DNA of 64,000 nucleotides from Luzula sylvatica (GCA_946800325.1 OX326960.1:14532393-14596392), one strand, 5' to 3'. Counted from the first letter of the stretch, positions 11,988-23,771 are shown. The notes: generated by a model from the letters alone, not told the origin. Numbers and translations: made by a program.

Positions 11988-14590
11988 TACAAATGATCTA
12001 AAAACATGTTATTTGAATTCCTCAAAGCGTTAAAATCATGGTTTGAATCGAAAAACAAACTTTCTTAGTGTTTGTGAAATTTGGTGAAAAGTTATGTAGT
12101 AAAAGATACGATACAAATGATCTAAAGACACGTTATTTGAACTCATCAAAGCGTTAAAATCTTGATTTGAATTGAAAAACAAACTTTCTTAGTGTTTGTG
12201 ATATTTGGTGAAAAATTATGTAGTAAAAGATACGATATAATTGATCTCAAAACACGTTATTTGAACTCCTCAAAGCGTTAAAATCTTGTTTTGAATCGAA
12301 AAAGAAACTTTCTTAGTGTTTGTGAAATTTGGTGAAAAATTATGTAGTAAAAGATGCGATACAATTGATCTAAAAACACGTTATTTGAACTCCTCAAAGC
12401 GTTAAAATCTTGTTTTGAATCGAAAAACAAACTTTCTTAGTGTTTGTGAAATTTGGTGATAAGTTATGTACTAAAAGATACGATACAAATGATCTAAAAA
12501 CACGTTATTTGAACTCCTCAAAGCGTTAAAATCTTGTTTTGAATCGAAAAACAAACTCTCTTAGTGTTTGTGAAATTTGGTGAAAAGTTATATAGTAAAA
12601 GATACGATACAATTGATCTAAAACACGTTATTTGAACTCCGCAAAGCGTTAAAATCTTGTTTTGAATCGAAAAACAAACTTTCTTAGTGTTTGTGAAATT
12701 TGGTGAAAAGTTATGTACTAAAAGATACGATACAAATGATCTAAAAACACGTTATTTGAACTCCTCAAAGCGTTAAAATCTTGTTTTGAATCGAAAAACA
12801 AACTTTCTTAGTGTTTGTGAAATTTGGTGAAAAATTATGTACAAAAAGATACGATACAAATGATCTAAAAACACGTTATTTGAACTCCTCAAAACGCTAA
12901 AATCTTGTTTTGAATCGAAAAACAAACTTTCTTAGTGTTTGTGAAATTTGGTGAAAAGTTATGTAGTAAAAGATACGATACAATTGATCTAAAAACACGT
13001 TATTCGAATTCCTCAAAGCGTTAAAATCTTGTTTTGAATCGAAAAACTAACTTTCTTAGTGTTTGTGAAATTTGGTGAAAAGTTATGTACTAAAAGATAC
13101 GATACAAATGATCCAAAAACACGTTATTTGAACTCCTCAAAGCGTTAAAATCTAGTTTTGAATCGAAAAACAAAATTCCTTAGTGTTTGTGAAATTTGGT
13201 GAAAAATTATGTAGTAAAAGATTCGATACAATTGATCTAAAAACACGTTATTTGAACTCCTCAAATCGTTAAAATCTTGTTTTGAATAAAAAAACAAACT
13301 TTCTTAGTGTTTGTGAAATTTGGTGAAAAGTTATGTAGTAAAAGATACGATACAAATGATCCAAAAACATGTCATTTGAACTCCTCAAAGCGTTAAAATG
13401 TTGTTTTGAATCGAAAAACAAACTTTCTTAGTGTTTGTGAAATTTGGTGAAAAGTTATGTACTAAAAGATACGATACAAATGATCTAAAAACACGTTATT
13501 TGAACTCCTCAAAGCGTTAAAATCTTGTTTTGAATCGAAAAACAAACTTTCTTAGTGTTTGTGAAATTTGGTGAAAAGTTATGTAGTAAAAGATACGACA
13601 CAATTGATCTAAAAACACGTTATTTGAACTCCTCAAAGCGTTAAAATCTTGTTTTGAATCGAAAAACAAACTTTCTTAGTGTTTGTGAAATTTGGTGAAA
13701 AGTTATGTACTAAAAGATACGATACAAAGGATCTGAAAACACGCTATTTGAACTCCTCAAAGCGTTAAAATCTTGTTTTGAATCGAAAAACAAAGTTTCT
13801 TAGTGTTTGTGAAATTTGGTGAAAAGTTATGTACTAAAAGATACGATACAATTGATCTAAAAACACGTTATTTGAACTCCTCAAAGCGTTAAAATCTTGT
13901 TTTGAATCGAAAAACAAACTTTCTTAGTGTTTGTGAAATTTGGTGAAAAGTTATGTACTAAAAGATACGATACAAATGATCTAAAAACACGTTATTTGAA
14001 TTCCTCAAAGCGTTAAAATCATGGTTTGAATGGAAAAACAAACTTTCTTAGTGTTTGTGAAATTTGGTGAAAAGTTATGTAGTAAAAGATACGATACAAA
14101 TGACCTAAGGACACGTTATTTGAACTCCTCAAAGCGTTAAAATCTTGATTTGAATTGAAAAACAAACTTTCTTTGTGTTTGTGAAATTTGGTGAAAAGCT
14201 ATGTAGTAAAAGATACGATACAATTGATCTAAAAACACGTTATTTGAACTCCTCAAAGCGTTAAAAACTTGTTTTGAATCGAAAAACAAACTTTCTTAGT
14301 GTTTGTGAAATTTGGTGAAAAGTTATGTAGTAAAAGATACGATACAAATGATCTAAAGACACGTTATTTGAACTCCTCAAAGCGTTAAAATCTTGATTTG
14401 AATTGAAAAACAAACTTTCTTTGTGTTTGTGAAATTTGGTGAAAAGCTATGTAGTAAAAGATACGATACAATTGATCTAAAAACACGTTATTTGAACTCC
14501 TCAAAGCGTTAAAAACTTGTTTTGAATCGAAAAACAAACTTTCTTAGTGTTTGTGAAATTTGGTGAAAAGTTATGTAGTAAAAGATACGA
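11988..14590. repeat. Higher-order repeat unit 6 (21 monomers, 2603 bp)
   Basis: Length is 21 x 124 minus 1; the missing base is in CTAAAACACG at 12618. It has no 22-bp duplication monomer. The third monomer passes directly into the GATGCGATAC monomer (about 12355), the same junction as in unit 5 (about 11235). Near 14350-14500 a three-monomer set (GATTTGAATTG, TTTCTTTGTG, AAAAACTTG) is repeated. Confidence 0.72.
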
Positions 14591-17586
14591 TACAAATGAT
14601 CTAAAAACATGTTATTTGAATTCCTCAAAGCGTTAAAATCATGGTTTGAATCGAAAAACAAACTTTCTTAGTGTTTGTGAAATTTGGTGAAAAGTTATGT
14701 AGTAAAAGATACGATACAAATGATCTAAAGACACGTTATTTGAACTCATCAAAGCGTTAAAATCTTGATTTGAATTGAAAAACAAACTTTCTTAGTGTTT
14801 GTGATATTTGGTGAAAAATTATGTAGTAAAAGATACGATATAATTGATCTCAAAACACGTTATTTGAACTCCTCAAAGCGTTAAAATCTTGTTTTGAATC
14901 GAAAAACAAACTTTCTTAGTGTTTGTGAAATTTGGTGAAAAGCTATGTAGTAAAAGATACGATACAATTGATCTAAAAACACGTTATTTGAACTCCTCAA
15001 AGCTTTAAAAACTTGTTTTGAATCGAAAAACAAACTTTCTTAGTGTTTGTGAAATTTGGTGAAAAGTTATGTACTAAAAGATACGATACAAATGATCTAA
15101 AAACACGTTATTTGAATTCCTCAAAGCGTTAAAATCATGGTTTGAATCGAAAAACAAACTTTCTTAGTGTTTGTGAAATTTGGTGAAAAGTTATGTAGTA
15201 AAAGATACGATACAAATGATCTAAAGACACGTTATTTGTACTACTCAAAGCGTTAAAATCTTGATTTGAATTGAAAAACAAACTTTCTTTGTGTTTGTGA
15301 AATTTGTGAAAAGCTATGTAGTAAAAGATACGATACAATTGATCTAAAAACACGTTATTTGAACTCCTCAAAGCGTTAAAAACTTGTTTTGAATCGAAAA
15401 ACAAACTTTCTTAGTGTTTGTGAAATTTGGTGAAAAGTTATGTAGTAGAAGATACGATACAAATGATCTAAAGATACGACACAATTGATCTAAAAACACG
15501 CTATTTGAACTCCTCAAAGCGTTAAAATCTTGTTTTGAATCGAAAAACAAACTTTCTTAGTGTTTGTGAAATTTGGTGAAAAATTATGTAGTAAAAGATG
15601 CGATACAATTGATCTAAAAACACGTTATTTGAACTCCTCAAAGCGTTAAAATCTTGTTTTGAATCCAAAAACAAACTTTCTTAGTGTTTGTGAAATTTGG
15701 TGAAAAGTTATGTACTAAAAGATACGATACAAATGATCTAAAAACACGTTATTTGAACTCCTCAAAGCGTTAAAATCTTGTTTTGAATCGAAAAACAAAC
15801 TCTCTTAGTGTTTGTGAAATTTGGTGAAAAGTTATGTAGTAAAAGATACGATACAATTGATCTAAAAACACGTTATTTGAACTCCGCAAAGCGTTAAAAT
15901 CTTGTTTTGAATCGAAAAACAAACTTTCTTAGTGTTTGTGAAATTTGGTGAAAAGTTATGTACTAAAAGATACGATACAAATGATCTAAAAACACGTTAT
16001 TTGAACTCCTCAAAGCGTTAAAATCTTGTTTTGAATCGAAAAACAAACTTTCTTAGTGTTTGTGAAATTTGGTGAAAAATTATGTACAAAAAGATACGAT
16101 ACAAATGATCTAAAAACACGTTATTTGAATCCTCAAAACGCTAAAATCTTGTTTTGAATCGAAAAACAAACTTTCTTAGTGTTTGTGAAATTTGGTGAAA
16201 AGTTATGTAGTAAAAGATACGATACAATTGATCTAAAAGCACGTTATTCGAATTCCTCAAAGCGTTAAAATCTTGTTTTGAATCGAAAAACTAACTTTCT
16301 TAGTGTTTGTGAAATTTGGTGAAAAGTTATGTACTAAAAGATACGATACAAATGATCCAAAAACACGTTATTTGAACTCCTCAAAGCGTTAAAATCTAGT
16401 TTTGAATCGAAAAACAAAATTCCTTAGTGTTTGTGAAATTTGGTGAAAAATTATGTAGTAAAAGATGCGATACAATTGATCTAAAAACACGTTATTTGAA
16501 CTCCTCAAATCGTTAAAATCTTGTTTTGAATAAAAAAACAAACTTTCTCAGTGTTTGTGAAATTTGGTGAAAAGTTATGTAGTAAAAGATACGAGACAAA
16601 TGATCCAAAAACATGTCATTTGAACTCCTCAAAGCGTTAAAATCTTGTTTTGAATCGAAAAACAAACTTTCTTAGTGTTTGTGAAATTTGGTGAAAAATT
16701 ATGTAGTAAAAGATGCGATACAATTGATCTAAAAACACGTTATTTGAACTCCTCAAAGCGTTAAAATCTTGTTTTGAATCCAAAAACAAACTTTCTTAGT
16801 GTTTGTGAAATTTGGTGAAAAGTTATGTACTAAAAGATACGATACAAATGATCTAAAAACACGTTATTTGAACTCCTCAAAGCGTTAAAATCTTGTTTTG
16901 AATCGAAAAACAAACTCTCTTAGTGTTTGTGAAATTTGGTGAAAAGTTATGTAGTAAAAGATACGATACAATTGATCTAAAAACACGTTATTTGAACTCC
17001 GCAAAGCGTTAAAATCTTGTTTTGAATCGAAAAACAAACTTTCTTAGTGTTTGTGAAATTTGGTGAAAAGTTATGTACTAAAAGATACGATACAAAGGAT
17101 CTGAAAACACGCTATTTGAACTCCTCAAAGCGTTAAAATCTTGTTTTGAATCGAAAAACAAACTTTCTTAGTGTTTGTGCAATTTGGTGAAAAGTTATGT
17201 ACTAAAAGATACGATACAAATGATCTAAAAACTCGTTATTTGAATTCCTCAAAGCGTTAAAATCATGGTTTGAATCGAAAAACAAACTTTCTTAGTGTTT
17301 GTGAAATTTGGTGAAAAGTTATGTAGTAAAAGATACGATACAAATGATCTAAAGACATGTTATTTGAACTCCTCAAAGCGTTAAAATCTTGATTTGAATT
17401 GAAAAACAAACTTTCTTTGTGTTTGTGAAATTTGGTGAAAAGCTATGTAGTAAAAGATACGATACAATTGATCTAAAAACACGTTATTTGAACTCCTCAA
17501 AGCGTTAAAAACTTGTTTTGAATTGAAAAACAAACTTTCTTAGTGTTTGTGAAATTTGGTGAAAAGTTATGTAGTAAAAGATACGA
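14591..17586. repeat. Higher-order repeat unit 7 (24 monomers, 2996 bp)
   Basis: Marker start at 14591 and 22-bp duplication monomer at 15451. It shares GAATCCAAAAAC, GAGACAAATGATCC and TGTGCAATTTGG with unit 3. The GAATCC monomer occurs twice within the unit (15661 and 16776, nine monomers apart minus one base lost at GAATCCTC near 16129), so a nine-monomer step back to earlier monomers happened inside this unit. Its length equals unit 4 but its monomer order does not. Confidence 0.72.
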
Positions 17587-19423
17587 TACAAATGATCTCA
17601 AAACATGTTATTTGAATTCCTCAAAGCGTTAAAATCATGGTTTGAATCGAAAAACAAACTTTCTTAGTGTTTGTGAAATTTGGTGAAAAGTTATGTAGTA
17701 AAAGATACGATACAAATGATCTAAAGACACGTTATTTGAACTCATCAAAGCGTTAAAATCTTGATTTGAATTGAGAAACAAACTTTCTTAGTGTTTGTGA
17801 TATTTGGTGAAAAATTATGTAGTAAAAGATACGATACAATTGATCTCAAAACACGTTATTTGAACTCCTCAAAGCGTTAAAATCTTGTTTTGAATCGAAA
17901 AACAAACTTTCTTAGTGTTTGTGAAATTTGGTGAAAAGCTATGTAGTAAAAGATACGATACAATTGATCTAAAAACACGTTATTTGAACTCCTCAAAGCT
18001 TTAAAAACTTGTTTTGAATCGAAAAACAAACTTTCTTAGTGTTTGTGAAATTTGGTGAAAAGTTATGTACTAAAAGATACGATACAAATGATCTAAAAAC
18101 ACGTTATTTGAATACCTCAAAGCGTTAAAATCATGGTTTGAATCGAAAAACAAACTTTCTTAGTGTTTGTGAAATTTGGTGAAAAGTTATGTAGTAAAAG
18201 ATACGATACAAATGATCTAAAGACACGTTATTTGAACTACTCAAAGCGTTAAAATCTTGATTTGAATTGAAAAACAAACTTTCTTTGTGTTTGTGAAATT
18301 TGTGAAAAGCTATGTAGTAAAAGATACGATACAATTGATCTAAAAACACGTTATTTGAACTCCTCAAAGCGTTAAAAACTTGTTTTGAATCGAAAAACAA
18401 ACTTTCTTAGTGTTTGTGAAATTTGGTGAAAAGTTATGTAGTAAAAGATACGATACAAATGATCTAAAGATACGACACAATTGATCTAAAAACACGCTAT
18501 TTGAACTCCTCAAAGCGTTAAAATCTTGTTTTGAATCGAAAAAGAAACTTTCTTAGTGTTTGTGAAATTTGGTGAAAAATTATGTAGTAAAAGATGCGAT
18601 ACAATTGATCTAAAAACACGTTATTTGAACTCCTCAAAGCGTTAAAATCTTGTTTTGAATCGAAAAACAAACTTTCTTAGTGTTTGTGAAATTTGGTGAA
18701 AAGTTATGTACTAAAAGATACGATACAAATGATCTAAAAACACGTTATTTGAACTCCTCAAAGCGTTAAAATCTTGTTTTGAATCGAAAAACAAACTCTC
18801 TTAGTGTTTGTGAAATTTGGTGAAAAGTTATGTAGTAAAAGATACGATACAATTGATCTAAAAACACGTTATTTGAACTCCGCAAAGCGTTAAAATCTTG
18901 TTTTGAATCGAAAAACAAACTTTCTTAGTGTTTGTGAAATTTGGTGAAAAGTTATGTACTAAAAGATACGATACAAATGATCTAAAAACACGTTATTTGA
19001 ACTCCTCAAAGCGTTAAAATCTTGTTTTGAATCGAAAAACAAACTTTCTTAGTGTTTGTGAAATTTGGTGAAAAATTATGTACAAAAAGATACGATACAA
19101 ATGATCTAAAAACACGTTATTTGAACTCCTCAAAACGCTAAAATCTTGTTTTGAATCGAAAAACAAACTTTCTTAGTGTTTGTGAAATTTGGTGAAAAGT
19201 TATGTAGTAAAAGATACGATACAATTGATCTAAAAACACGTTATTTGAACTCCTCAAATCGTTAAAATCTTGTTTTGAATAAAAAAACAAACTTTCTTAG
19301 TGTTTGTGAAATTTGGTGAAAAGTTATGTAGTAAAAGATACGATACAAATGATCCAAAAACATGTCATTTGAACTCCTCAAAGCGTTAAAATCTTGTTTT
19401 GAACCGAAAAACAAACTTTCTTA
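17587..19423. repeat. Start of higher-order repeat unit 8, interrupted by a transposon
   Basis: Marker monomer at 17587 (variant GATCTCAAAACATG), 22-bp duplication monomer at 18447, then the usual order up to the monomer split at 19423. The monomer continues in phase after the PIF/Harbinger-like insertion at 20962, so the unit is physically split, not truncated. Confidence 0.75.
19421..19423. repeat. Left TTA target-site duplication
   Basis: The satellite reads ..CTTTC-TTA before the element, and TTA-GTGTTTG.. resumes after it at 20962. Removing the element and one TTA restores the normal monomer word CTTTCTTAGTGTTTG. Confidence 0.9.
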
Positions 19424-19451
19424 GGGCGTGTTTGCTAGGTCAGTTTTGTGT
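19424..19451 (+). repeat. Left terminal inverted repeat of the PIF/Harbinger-like element
   Basis: These 28 bp pair with the reverse complement of 20934-20961. By eye 22 of 28 positions match, and the best block is CAGTTTTGT. The mismatches suggest an element that is no longer a fresh transposase substrate, or one of an old family. Confidence 0.8.
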
Positions 19452-19680
19452 AGCAGCAGGAAACTCGTAGTTGCAGGAAACCGATATATGAATATCAGGA
19501 AACTATGATAGCAGGAAAATCCAAAAACTATGAGTGTAGGATGCTTAAAAGGTGTTTGATGAAAATCATAGAATTATATGTAGGAAATGAATAAAATATC
19601 CTATAATTGTATTGTTTCTAATGAAATTTTATAACTATCAAACTTATTCTTAATTATATCAAAATATTATTAATTGCTAA

Positions 19681-19683
19681 ATA

Positions 19684-19732
<49 letters not shown>

Positions 19733-19974
19733 GTTGTTGTTGTTGTTGTTGTTATTATAGTTTTAAATGCATTTATTATTATTATTATTATTATTATTGT
19801 TGTTGTTGTTACTATTAGTTTTAAATGAATTTATTATTATTATTATTATCATTATTATTATTATTATTATTATTGTTGTTGTTAATTTCTAAATATATTA
19901 TAATTATTGTTATATTTATTATTATTACACTTATTATTATTTATTATTACTATTAATCTCTAAATACATTATTA

Positions 19975-20015
<41 letters not shown>

Positions 20016-20106
20016 TTGATAAAAATATGTAGGAAATGAATAAAATATTCCATGATCTTATTATTATTATTAATTTCTAAATACATTATTATTATTATTA
20101 TTATCA

Positions 20107-20165
<59 letters not shown>

Positions 20166-20448
20166 GTTGTTGTTGTTGTTGTTGTTGTTGTAACTATTAG
20201 TTTTAAATGAATTTATTATTATTATTACTATTATTATTATTAGTGTTATTATTATTATTATTAATTTCTAAATATATTATTATTAGTGTTATATTTATTA
20301 TTATTACACTTATTATTATTTATTATTATTTATTATTACTATTAATCTCTAAATACATTATTATTATTATTATTATTAATTTGACGAAAATATGTAGGAA
20401 ATGAATAAAATATTCCATGATCTTATTATTATTATTAATTTCTAAATA

Positions 20449-20521
<73 letters not shown>
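19681..20521. repeat. (TTA)n / (TTG)n microsatellite core
   Basis: Long interrupted runs of TTA/ATT triplets with shorter GTT runs (about 19732-19753, 19797-19810, 19873-19883 and 20164-20192). Non-repeat islands such as ATTTCTAAATACATTA and GTAGGAAATGAATAAAAT occur between the runs. It accounts for over half of the transposon and is likely length-polymorphic. Confidence 0.95.
19806..20453 (+). repeat. Direct internal duplication inside the microsatellite core
   Basis: The island series beginning CTATTAGTTTTAAATGAAT occurs at about 19811 and again at about 20193. It is followed both times by the TTATATTTATTATTATTACA island and by ATATGTAGGAAATGAATAAA with a CCATGATC island. The offset is about 365-382 bp, varying with the lengths of the TTA runs. 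This is a tandem duplication in which the unique islands stayed alike while the triplet tracts changed length. Confidence 0.8.
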
Positions 20522-20933
20522 TTCTAAATACAATTTCAATATTATGTATTATTATAATTATTATTATTATTATAATTATTTTTTTAATAAAATTATTATT
20601 TAGAGAATATTATTTTTTTAATAAAACTATTACTTAGAGAATATTATTTTTCTATAAAACTAAATTTTAATACCATGAATAAAATTAAATATGATATTTA
20701 GCAAGATTAGCTATAAAAAATAAAAATATATAACACAATATATATTTTATTATAATTGCATGATCATTGTTAGTTTTCAAAAATCCAATATTAGGTAAGT
20801 TTTGAAACCCATACATTAACACTTGATTTCCTTGGTTTTCGAAGTTTTGAAACCCAAAACTTCAAATCCTACTACTCAACCGAACACTCCAAGTTTCAAA
20901 ACTGTCAAATCACAGGAAACTCACCAATCCGAG
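20522..20933. other. AT-rich right arm of the PIF/Harbinger-like element, no gene
   Basis: AT-rich non-coding sequence. It contains a 15-bp direct repeat, AAGTTTTGAAACCCA at 20797-20811 and 20842-20856, and an inverted relative, AAGTTTCAAAACTG near 20890. I see no open frame or RNA gene. These may be subterminal binding repeats, but that is a guess. Confidence 0.6.
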
Positions 20934-20961
20934 AAACAAAACTGCACTAGCGAACAGGGCC
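20934..20961 (-). repeat. Right terminal inverted repeat of the PIF/Harbinger-like element
   Basis: Read on the minus strand it begins GGCCCTGTTCGCTAG, the partner of the left end. It is followed immediately by the TTA duplication at 20962-20964. Confidence 0.8.
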
Positions 20962-20964
20962 TTA
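20962..20964. repeat. Right TTA target-site duplication
   Basis: TTA directly after the right terminal repeat, matching 19421-19423. The satellite monomer resumes here in phase. Confidence 0.9.
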
Positions 20965-23379
20965 GTGTTTGTGAAATTTGGTGAAAAGTTATGTACTAAA
21001 AGATACGATACAAATGATCTAAAAACACGTTATTTGAACTCCTCAAAGCGTTAAAATCTTGTTTTGAATCGAAAAACAAACTTTCTTAGTGTTTGTGAAA
21101 TTTGGTGAAAAGTTATGTAGTAAAAGATACGACACAATTGATCTAAAAACACGTTATTTGAACTCCTCAAGGCGTTAAAATCTTGTTTTGAATCGAAAAA
21201 CAAACTTTCTTAGTGTTTGTGAAATATGGTGAAAAGTTATGTACTAAAAGATACGATACAAAGGATCTGAAAACACGCTATTTGAACTCCTCAAAGCGTT
21301 AAAATCTTGTTTTGAATCGAAAAACAAACTTTCTTAGTGTTTGTGAAATTTGGTGAAAAGTTATGTACTAAAAGATACGATACAATTGATCTAAAAACAC
21401 GTTATTTGAACTCCTCAAAGCGTTAAAATCTTGTTTTGAATCGAAAAACAAACTTTCTTAGTGTTTGTGAAATTTGGTGAAAAGTTATGTAGTAAAAGAT
21501 ACGATACAATTGATCTAAAAACACGTTATTTGAACTCCTCAAAGCGTTAAAATCTTGATTTGAATTGGAAAACAAACTTTCTTAGTGTTTGTGAAATTTG
21601 GTGAAAAGTTATGTATTAAAAGATACGATACAATTGATCTAAAAACACGTTATTTCAACTCCTCAAAGCGTTAAAATCTTGTTTTGAATCGAAAAACAAA
21701 CTTTCTTAGTGTTTGTGAAATTTGGTGAAAAGTTATGTACTAAAAGATACGATACAAATGATCTAAAAACACGTTATTTGAACTCCTCAAAGCGTTAAAA
21801 TCTTTTTTTGAATCGAAAAACAAACTTTCTTAGTGTTTGTGAAATTTGGTGAAAAGTTATGTACTAAAAGATAAGATACAATTGATCTAAAAACACGCTA
21901 TTTGAACTCCTCAAAGCGTTAAAATCTTGTTTTGAATCGAAAAACAAACTTTCTTAGTGTTTGTGAAATTTGGTGAAAAGTTATGTAGTAAAAGATGCGA
22001 CACAATTGATCTAAAAACACGTTTTTTGAACTCCTCAAAGCGTTAAAATCTTGTTTTGAATCGAAAAACAAACTTTCTTAGTATTTGTGAAATTTGGTGA
22101 AAAGCTATGTAGTAAAAGATACGATACAATTGATCTAAAAACATGTTATTTGAACTCCTCAAAGCGTTAAAATCTTGTTTTGAATCGAAAAACAAACTTT
22201 CTTAGTGTTTGTGAAATTTGGTGAAAAGTAATGTACTAAAAGATACGATACAAATGATCTGAAAACACGTTATTTGAACTCCTCAAAGCGTTAAAATCTT
22301 GTTTTGAATCGAAAAACAAACTTTCTTAGTGTTTGTGAAATTTGGTGAAAAGTTATGTAGTAAAAGATATGATACCATTGATCTAAAAACACGTTATTTG
22401 AACTCCTCAAAACGCTAAAATCTTGTTTTGAATCGAAAAACAAACTTTCTTAGTGTTTGTGAAATTTGGTGAAAAATTATGTACAAAAAGATACGATACA
22501 AATGATCTAAAAACACGTTATTTGAACTCCTCAAAACGCTAAAATCTTGTTTTGAATCGAAAAACAAACTTTCTTAGTGTTTGTGAAATTTGGTGAAAAG
22601 TTATGTAGTAAAAGATACGATACAATTGATCTAAAAACACGTTATTCGAATTCCTCAAAGCGTTAAAATCTTGTTTTGAATCGAAAAACTAACTTTCTTA
22701 GTGTTCGTGAAATTTGGTGAAAAGTTATGTACTAAAAGATACGATACAAATGATCCAAAAACACGTTATTTGAACTCCTCAAAGCGTTAAAATTTAGTTT
22801 TGAATCGAAAAACAAAATTCCTTAGTGTTTGTGAAATTTGGTGAAAAATTATGTGGTAAAAGATGCGATACAATTGATCTAAAAACACGTTATTTGAACT
22901 CCTCAAATCGTTAGAATCTTGTTTTGAATAAAAAAACAAACTTTCTTAGTGTTTGTGAAATTTGGTGAAAAGTTATGTAGTAAAAGATACGATACAAATG
23001 ATCCAAAAACACGTCATTTGAACTCCTCAAAGCGTTAAAATCTTGTTTTGAATCGAAAAACAAACTTTCTTAGTGTTTGTGAAATTTGGTGAAAAGTTAT
23101 GTACTAAAAGATACGATACAAATGATCTAAAAACACGTTATTTGAACTCCTCAAAGCGTTAAAATCTTGTTTTGAATCGAAAAACAAACTTTCTTAGTGT
23201 TTGTGAAATTTGGTGAAAAGTTATGTAGTAAAAGATACGACACAATTGATCTAAAAACACGTTATTTGAACTCCTCAAAGCGTTAAAATCTTGTTTTGAA
23301 TCGAAAAACAAACTTTCTTAGTGTTTGTGAAATTTGGTGAAAAGTTATGTACTAAAAGATACGATACAAAGGATCTGAA

Positions 23380-23384
23380 AACAC
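23380..23384. repeat. Left AACAC target-site duplication
   Basis: The satellite reads GGATCTGAA-AACAC before the LTR and AACAC-GCTATTTG after it (29868-29872). Removing the element and one copy restores the common satellite word GAAAACACGCTATTTG. A 5-bp duplication fits retroviral-type integrase. Confidence 0.95.
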
Positions 23385-23603
23385 TGATACGAGGAAAATA
23401 AAGCACCTTTTTGATATCTAATTTGGGGATTTTAGCCCTTTTGAATCACAACTTTATATATATAATTGTTCATATTTGAGATAACAAGAATATTTCTTCA
23501 CTAAGTGTGTTTTATTGATTAATTACAGGTTTTAGAAGGAAATTTTGGGAATTTGGAAAGTGTAGTTGTCTCCAACACGTCAAGTGGAATGAAAACGATA
23601 TAT

Positions 23604-23624
23604 TGTACCGATATATTCGGTACA
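23604..23624. other. Perfect 8-bp inverted repeat in U3
   Basis: TGTACCGA, a 5-bp TATAT spacer, then TCGGTACA. It can form a hairpin in DNA or RNA or be a dimeric protein site. It is conserved in the 3' LTR at 28480-28500. Its role is unknown. Confidence 0.7.
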
Positions 23625-23771
23625 TGAATGAGACGGGAGGCAAACAATCATCATGATAAAGACTTACACAAAAGTCCACACGAAAACCACTCAATCCTTA
23701 GCCCTTATCCTTCCCACCTACCTTTGGTGGAAATTACTTCATTACCCCCAATCCTCTCCACCAACTCGTGA

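Larger units (their letters stand above)
1..19423. repeat. 124-bp satellite array, block 1
   Basis: Head-to-tail array of a 124-bp monomer, about 156 copies. The phase word TACAAATGAT or TACAATTGAT recurs at 1, 125, 249, 373, 497 and onward at 124-bp spacing. A typical monomer has about 35 G+C bases of 124, so roughly 72% A+T. All copies lie in one orientation. Recognisable variants include AATCATGGTTTG, GATTTGAATTG, CTCCGCAAAG, ATTCGAATTCC, AAATCGTTAAAATC with GAATAAAAAAAC, and GGATCTGAAAACACGC. They recur in a conserved order, which is higher-order repeat structure. The block runs into the window's left edge, so its true start is not seen. There is no gene in it. A centromeric or heterochromatic role is inference from organisation only. 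Confidence 0.97.
19424..20961. mobile_element. PIF/Harbinger (Tourist-like) non-autonomous element, 1538 bp
   Basis: The element sits inside one satellite monomer with a 3-bp TTA duplication. Its ends are GGGCGTGTTTGCTAG.. and ..CTAGCGAACAGGGCC, which are imperfect inverted repeats. A TWA target duplication with GGG/GGC..GTTTG-like termini is characteristic of the PIF/Harbinger superfamily and of Tourist MITEs. No transposase-like ORF is present; the only open frame (20207-20404) is a poly-Leu/Ile artefact of the TTA repeat. CAGGAAA recurs near the left end at 19457, 19474, 19496 and 19512 and once on the right at 20913, possibly subterminal binding repeats. At 1.5 kb it is large for a MITE, mostly because of its microsatellite core. 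The orientation is arbitrary. Confidence 0.85.
20962..23384. repeat. 124-bp satellite array, block 2
   Basis: About 19.5 monomers between the two mobile elements. Its variant series includes AAAGATAAGATACAATTG, CACGTTTTTTGAAC, TTAGTATTTGTG, GTAATGTACTAAAAG, GATATGATACCATTG and AAAATTTAGTTTTG. It is the same series as at about 34.7-36.3 kb and 41.6-42.9 kb, a higher-order arrangement distinct from the first 17 kb. It ends in a GGATCTGAAAACAC monomer cut by the retrotransposon. Confidence 0.95.

Noticed and set aside
20207..20404. 65-codon plus-strand frame rich in Leu, Ile and Tyr
   Set aside because: It is the TTA microsatellite translated in one frame, with no unique sequence behind it.
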